Shown here: in pieces, positions 62,906 through 64,000 of the stretch | How the letters are laid out: each line of letters begins with the position of its first letter | Numbering within the stretch: position 1 is the stretch's first letter | Assembly: GCA_002694685.1 (NCBI GenBank) | Contig: NZMW01000010.1 | Location: 434,001 to 498,000, forward strand | Reading direction: 5' to 3' | Length of the DNA stretch: 64,000 nucleotides | Source of the DNA: Balneola sp. | Lineage (GTDB): Bacteria; Bacteroidota; Rhodothermia; Balneolales; Balneolaceae | Made by a program: the position numbers and the translations under genes | Notes under the pieces: model-generated | What the model was told of the DNA's origin: nothing | Database searches by the model: none | The model's input: only the letters and a program-made list of their open reading frames with translations

Positions 62906-63649
62906 ATGAAAATTTTGCTACGATATTTTTACATACTATTTGGCCTGGTACTGATACTAAGTTTTATCTGCCCGGAGTACGTTCAGGCCCAATCTGATCG
63001 TTCTATAGCTATTGTTAAGCATTTCAAACCGACTGTAGAAGTTCGGAATATGACGGTTGACAAGATGATGGAATTAGATTTAAGTGAAAATAAAGGGGAG
63101 CAGCTCTTTAGCGGAGATTCTTTGGAAACGGATGATGAAGGCTTTGCTTTGGTTGTTTTTATGGATGCCAGTGTAGCTAAAGTAAAACCAAGTTCTTTGC
63201 TGATTATCAATGGTGATGTTGCAACGGCATCTAAAGCGATGAATACGAGGATTAACATTATTAACGGTGAAATCTTTTTAAACGTTGAGCCTCAGGGTGG
63301 AAATGATTTTGAAGTGGCGACCAATCGGTCGTTAGCTTCGGTACAGGGTACAGACTTTGGCAGTACTTCAGAAGGATATGTTTGGGTAGAGGAAGGACAA
63401 GTAGATGTGACAGCACTTAACTCGGGGCAAACGGTCTCTCTATTTGAGAAGATGTTCGCACGGGTGGACGAGCAAGGAAATAACATAGATTCGGGTACTC
63501 TGAATGATCAGCAGTTAAGCGAACTAAATGAAGGTTTTGACGAAATCGAAAATGATTTAGTCGAGAAAGAAATCATATTGCGCTTCCGTGATCAAAATGG
63601 GCAGCTAAGGGAAGTTCGAATTGATGTTTTTGAAAAAGGAAATAATTAA
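62906..63649 (+). CDS. FecR-domain secreted protein
   Basis: A 247-aa protein with a signal peptide (RYFYILFGLVLILSFICPEY, VQAQ). The FecR-type beta domain spans about residues 60-170: LFSGDSLETDDEGFALVVFM, IINGEIFLNVEPQGGNDFEV, ATNRSLASVQGTDFGSTSEG and YVWVEEGQVDVTALNSGQTV. Here it is secreted and not fused to a sigma-factor-binding N-terminus, so it is not a classical FecR anti-sigma protein. It may scaffold or anchor at the surface. It sits 10 bases after the Fn3-like gene and 51 bases before the next secreted gene. Confidence 0.82.
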   Translation: MKILLRYFYILFGLVLILSFICPEYVQAQSDRSIAIVKHFKPTVEVRNMTVDKMMELDLSENKGEQLFSGDSLETDDEGFALVVFMDASVAKVKPSSLLIINGDVATASKAMNTRINIINGEIFLNVEPQGGNDFEVATNRSLASVQGTDFGSTSEGYVWVEEGQVDVTALNSGQTVSLFEKMFARVDEQGNNIDSGTLNDQQLSELNEGFDEIENDLVEKEIILRFRDQNGQLREVRIDVFEKGNN

Positions 63650-63700
63650 CAGCACAATTCTTGGGTTTAAGGCTTAAGGTAAATCAACAATTAACCTGTA

Positions 63701-64000
63701 ATGGGGTTTTTTAAAAAAGGTACAACACTACTAATTCTGATGTTGGCTGCAGCGAATGCATATGGCCAATATACCATTCAGCATCAAGCTCCTGTTGCTT
63801 TACAAAAAGGGAGTACGAATACGCTGGAGTTCAGCCTGCCCGGAATCACTGAGGCAGATTTACAGCAAGCAAACCTTTTCTACAGGTTTGATGGGGATTT
63901 TAGCTATCAACAGCAAGAAGTTCGTTTTCAAAATGGAGGGCTGACGGCTTCCCTGGATATTAGAAACCAAAATGTAAGTACGGTCGAATATTATTTGGAA
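63701..64000 (+). CDS. Partial secreted protein, start of gene only
   Basis: An open frame from ATG 63701 to the window edge (100 codons, no stop). It begins MGFFKKGTTLLILMLAAANA and continues YGQ, a typical signal peptide for this organism, then a beta-rich stretch (VALQKGSTNTLEFSLPGITE; LFYRFDGDFSYQQQEVRFQN). Its product looks secreted or surface-bound. It follows the FecR gene on the same strand, suggesting one operon with the two genes before it. No family can be named from the first 100 residues. Confidence 0.75.
   Translation, partial: MGFFKKGTTLLILMLAAANAYGQYTIQHQAPVALQKGSTNTLEFSLPGITEADLQQANLFYRFDGDFSYQQQEVRFQNGGLTASLDIRNQNVSTVEYYLE

Noticed and set aside
62906..63649. Anti-sigma factor controlling an ECF sigma gene
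   Set aside because: It has a secretion signal and no cytoplasmic sigma-binding part, and no ECF sigma gene is adjacent.
1..64000. CRISPR arrays, rRNA operons, prophage
   Set aside because: No regularly spaced direct repeats, no rRNA sequence and no phage structural or integrase genes were seen.

Overview
The window reads as a chromosomal segment from a member of the Bacteroidota/Balneolota side of the tree, most likely a marine or halophilic Balneolaceae-type bacterium. This is inferred from gene content: BshA (bacillithiol), a Bat-type TPR/BatD/BatE cluster, a DUF5686 outer-membrane protein, a thrombospondin-type-3/OmpA lipoprotein, a DUF4293 protein, signal peptides ending in AQ, few Shine-Dalgarno sites, and promoters matching the Bacteroidota TTG/TAnnTTTG pattern. 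No species can be named from sequence alone. Coding density is high and no gap exceeds 300 bases.

Layout. 0-7.4 kb: the tail of an M14-type peptidase and metZ on +, then a minus-strand run frr, four-helix-bundle gene, smc, TPR lipoprotein; the four-helix-bundle gene sits between 13-bp inverted repeats. 7.4-13.9 kb: a REP-associated tyrosine transposase carrying a perfect palindrome inside its reading frame, a di-lipoyl 2-oxoacid dehydrogenase E2, panC-panD and a cation-chloride-cotransporter-like permease. 13.9-18.1 kb: a MacA/MacB-like/TolC operon with no ATPase. 18.3-24.2 kb (minus): M20 dipeptidase, then yebC-batC-(Gln/Glu-rich protein)-batD-batE. 24.4-29.7 kb: bshA, an unknown gene, sucC, a methyltransferase and pyrR-pyrB.

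29.7-40.3 kb is a polysaccharide biosynthesis and export locus: Wzz-like chain-length protein, Wzy-like polymerase/ligase, two GT2 and one GT4 glycosyltransferases, a Wzx flippase, an asparagine-synthetase-like enzyme lacking the catalytic Cys, and an SLBB export protein. 41.3-48.3 kb is a TetR-controlled TolC/MFP/RND efflux operon ending in a strong terminator. 48.3-57.7 kb holds DUF4293, a DMT permease, an MltF-like lytic transglycosylase, a partner-switching module (STAS antagonist, serine kinase, GAF-SpoIIE phosphatase), a SPOR lipoprotein, an orphan FbpC/PotA-type ATPase, a GlsB-type membrane protein, a HAD phosphatase and an AT-rich membrane gene with a GNAT-like end. The last part has tRNA-Arg(CCU), a DUF5686 protein, the OmpA/TSP3 lipoprotein, tRNA-Ala(GGC), and a secreted trio (Fn3-like, FecR domain, partial secreted protein) running off the window.

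Much of the window serves the envelope: polysaccharide export, two efflux systems, peptidoglycan turnover and outer-membrane proteins. The least ordinary items are the inverted-repeat-flanked four-helix-bundle gene, the palindrome-bearing transposase, the Cys-less asparagine-synthetase-like gene, the ATPase-less MacAB-like operon and the terminator lying against the panC start codon.
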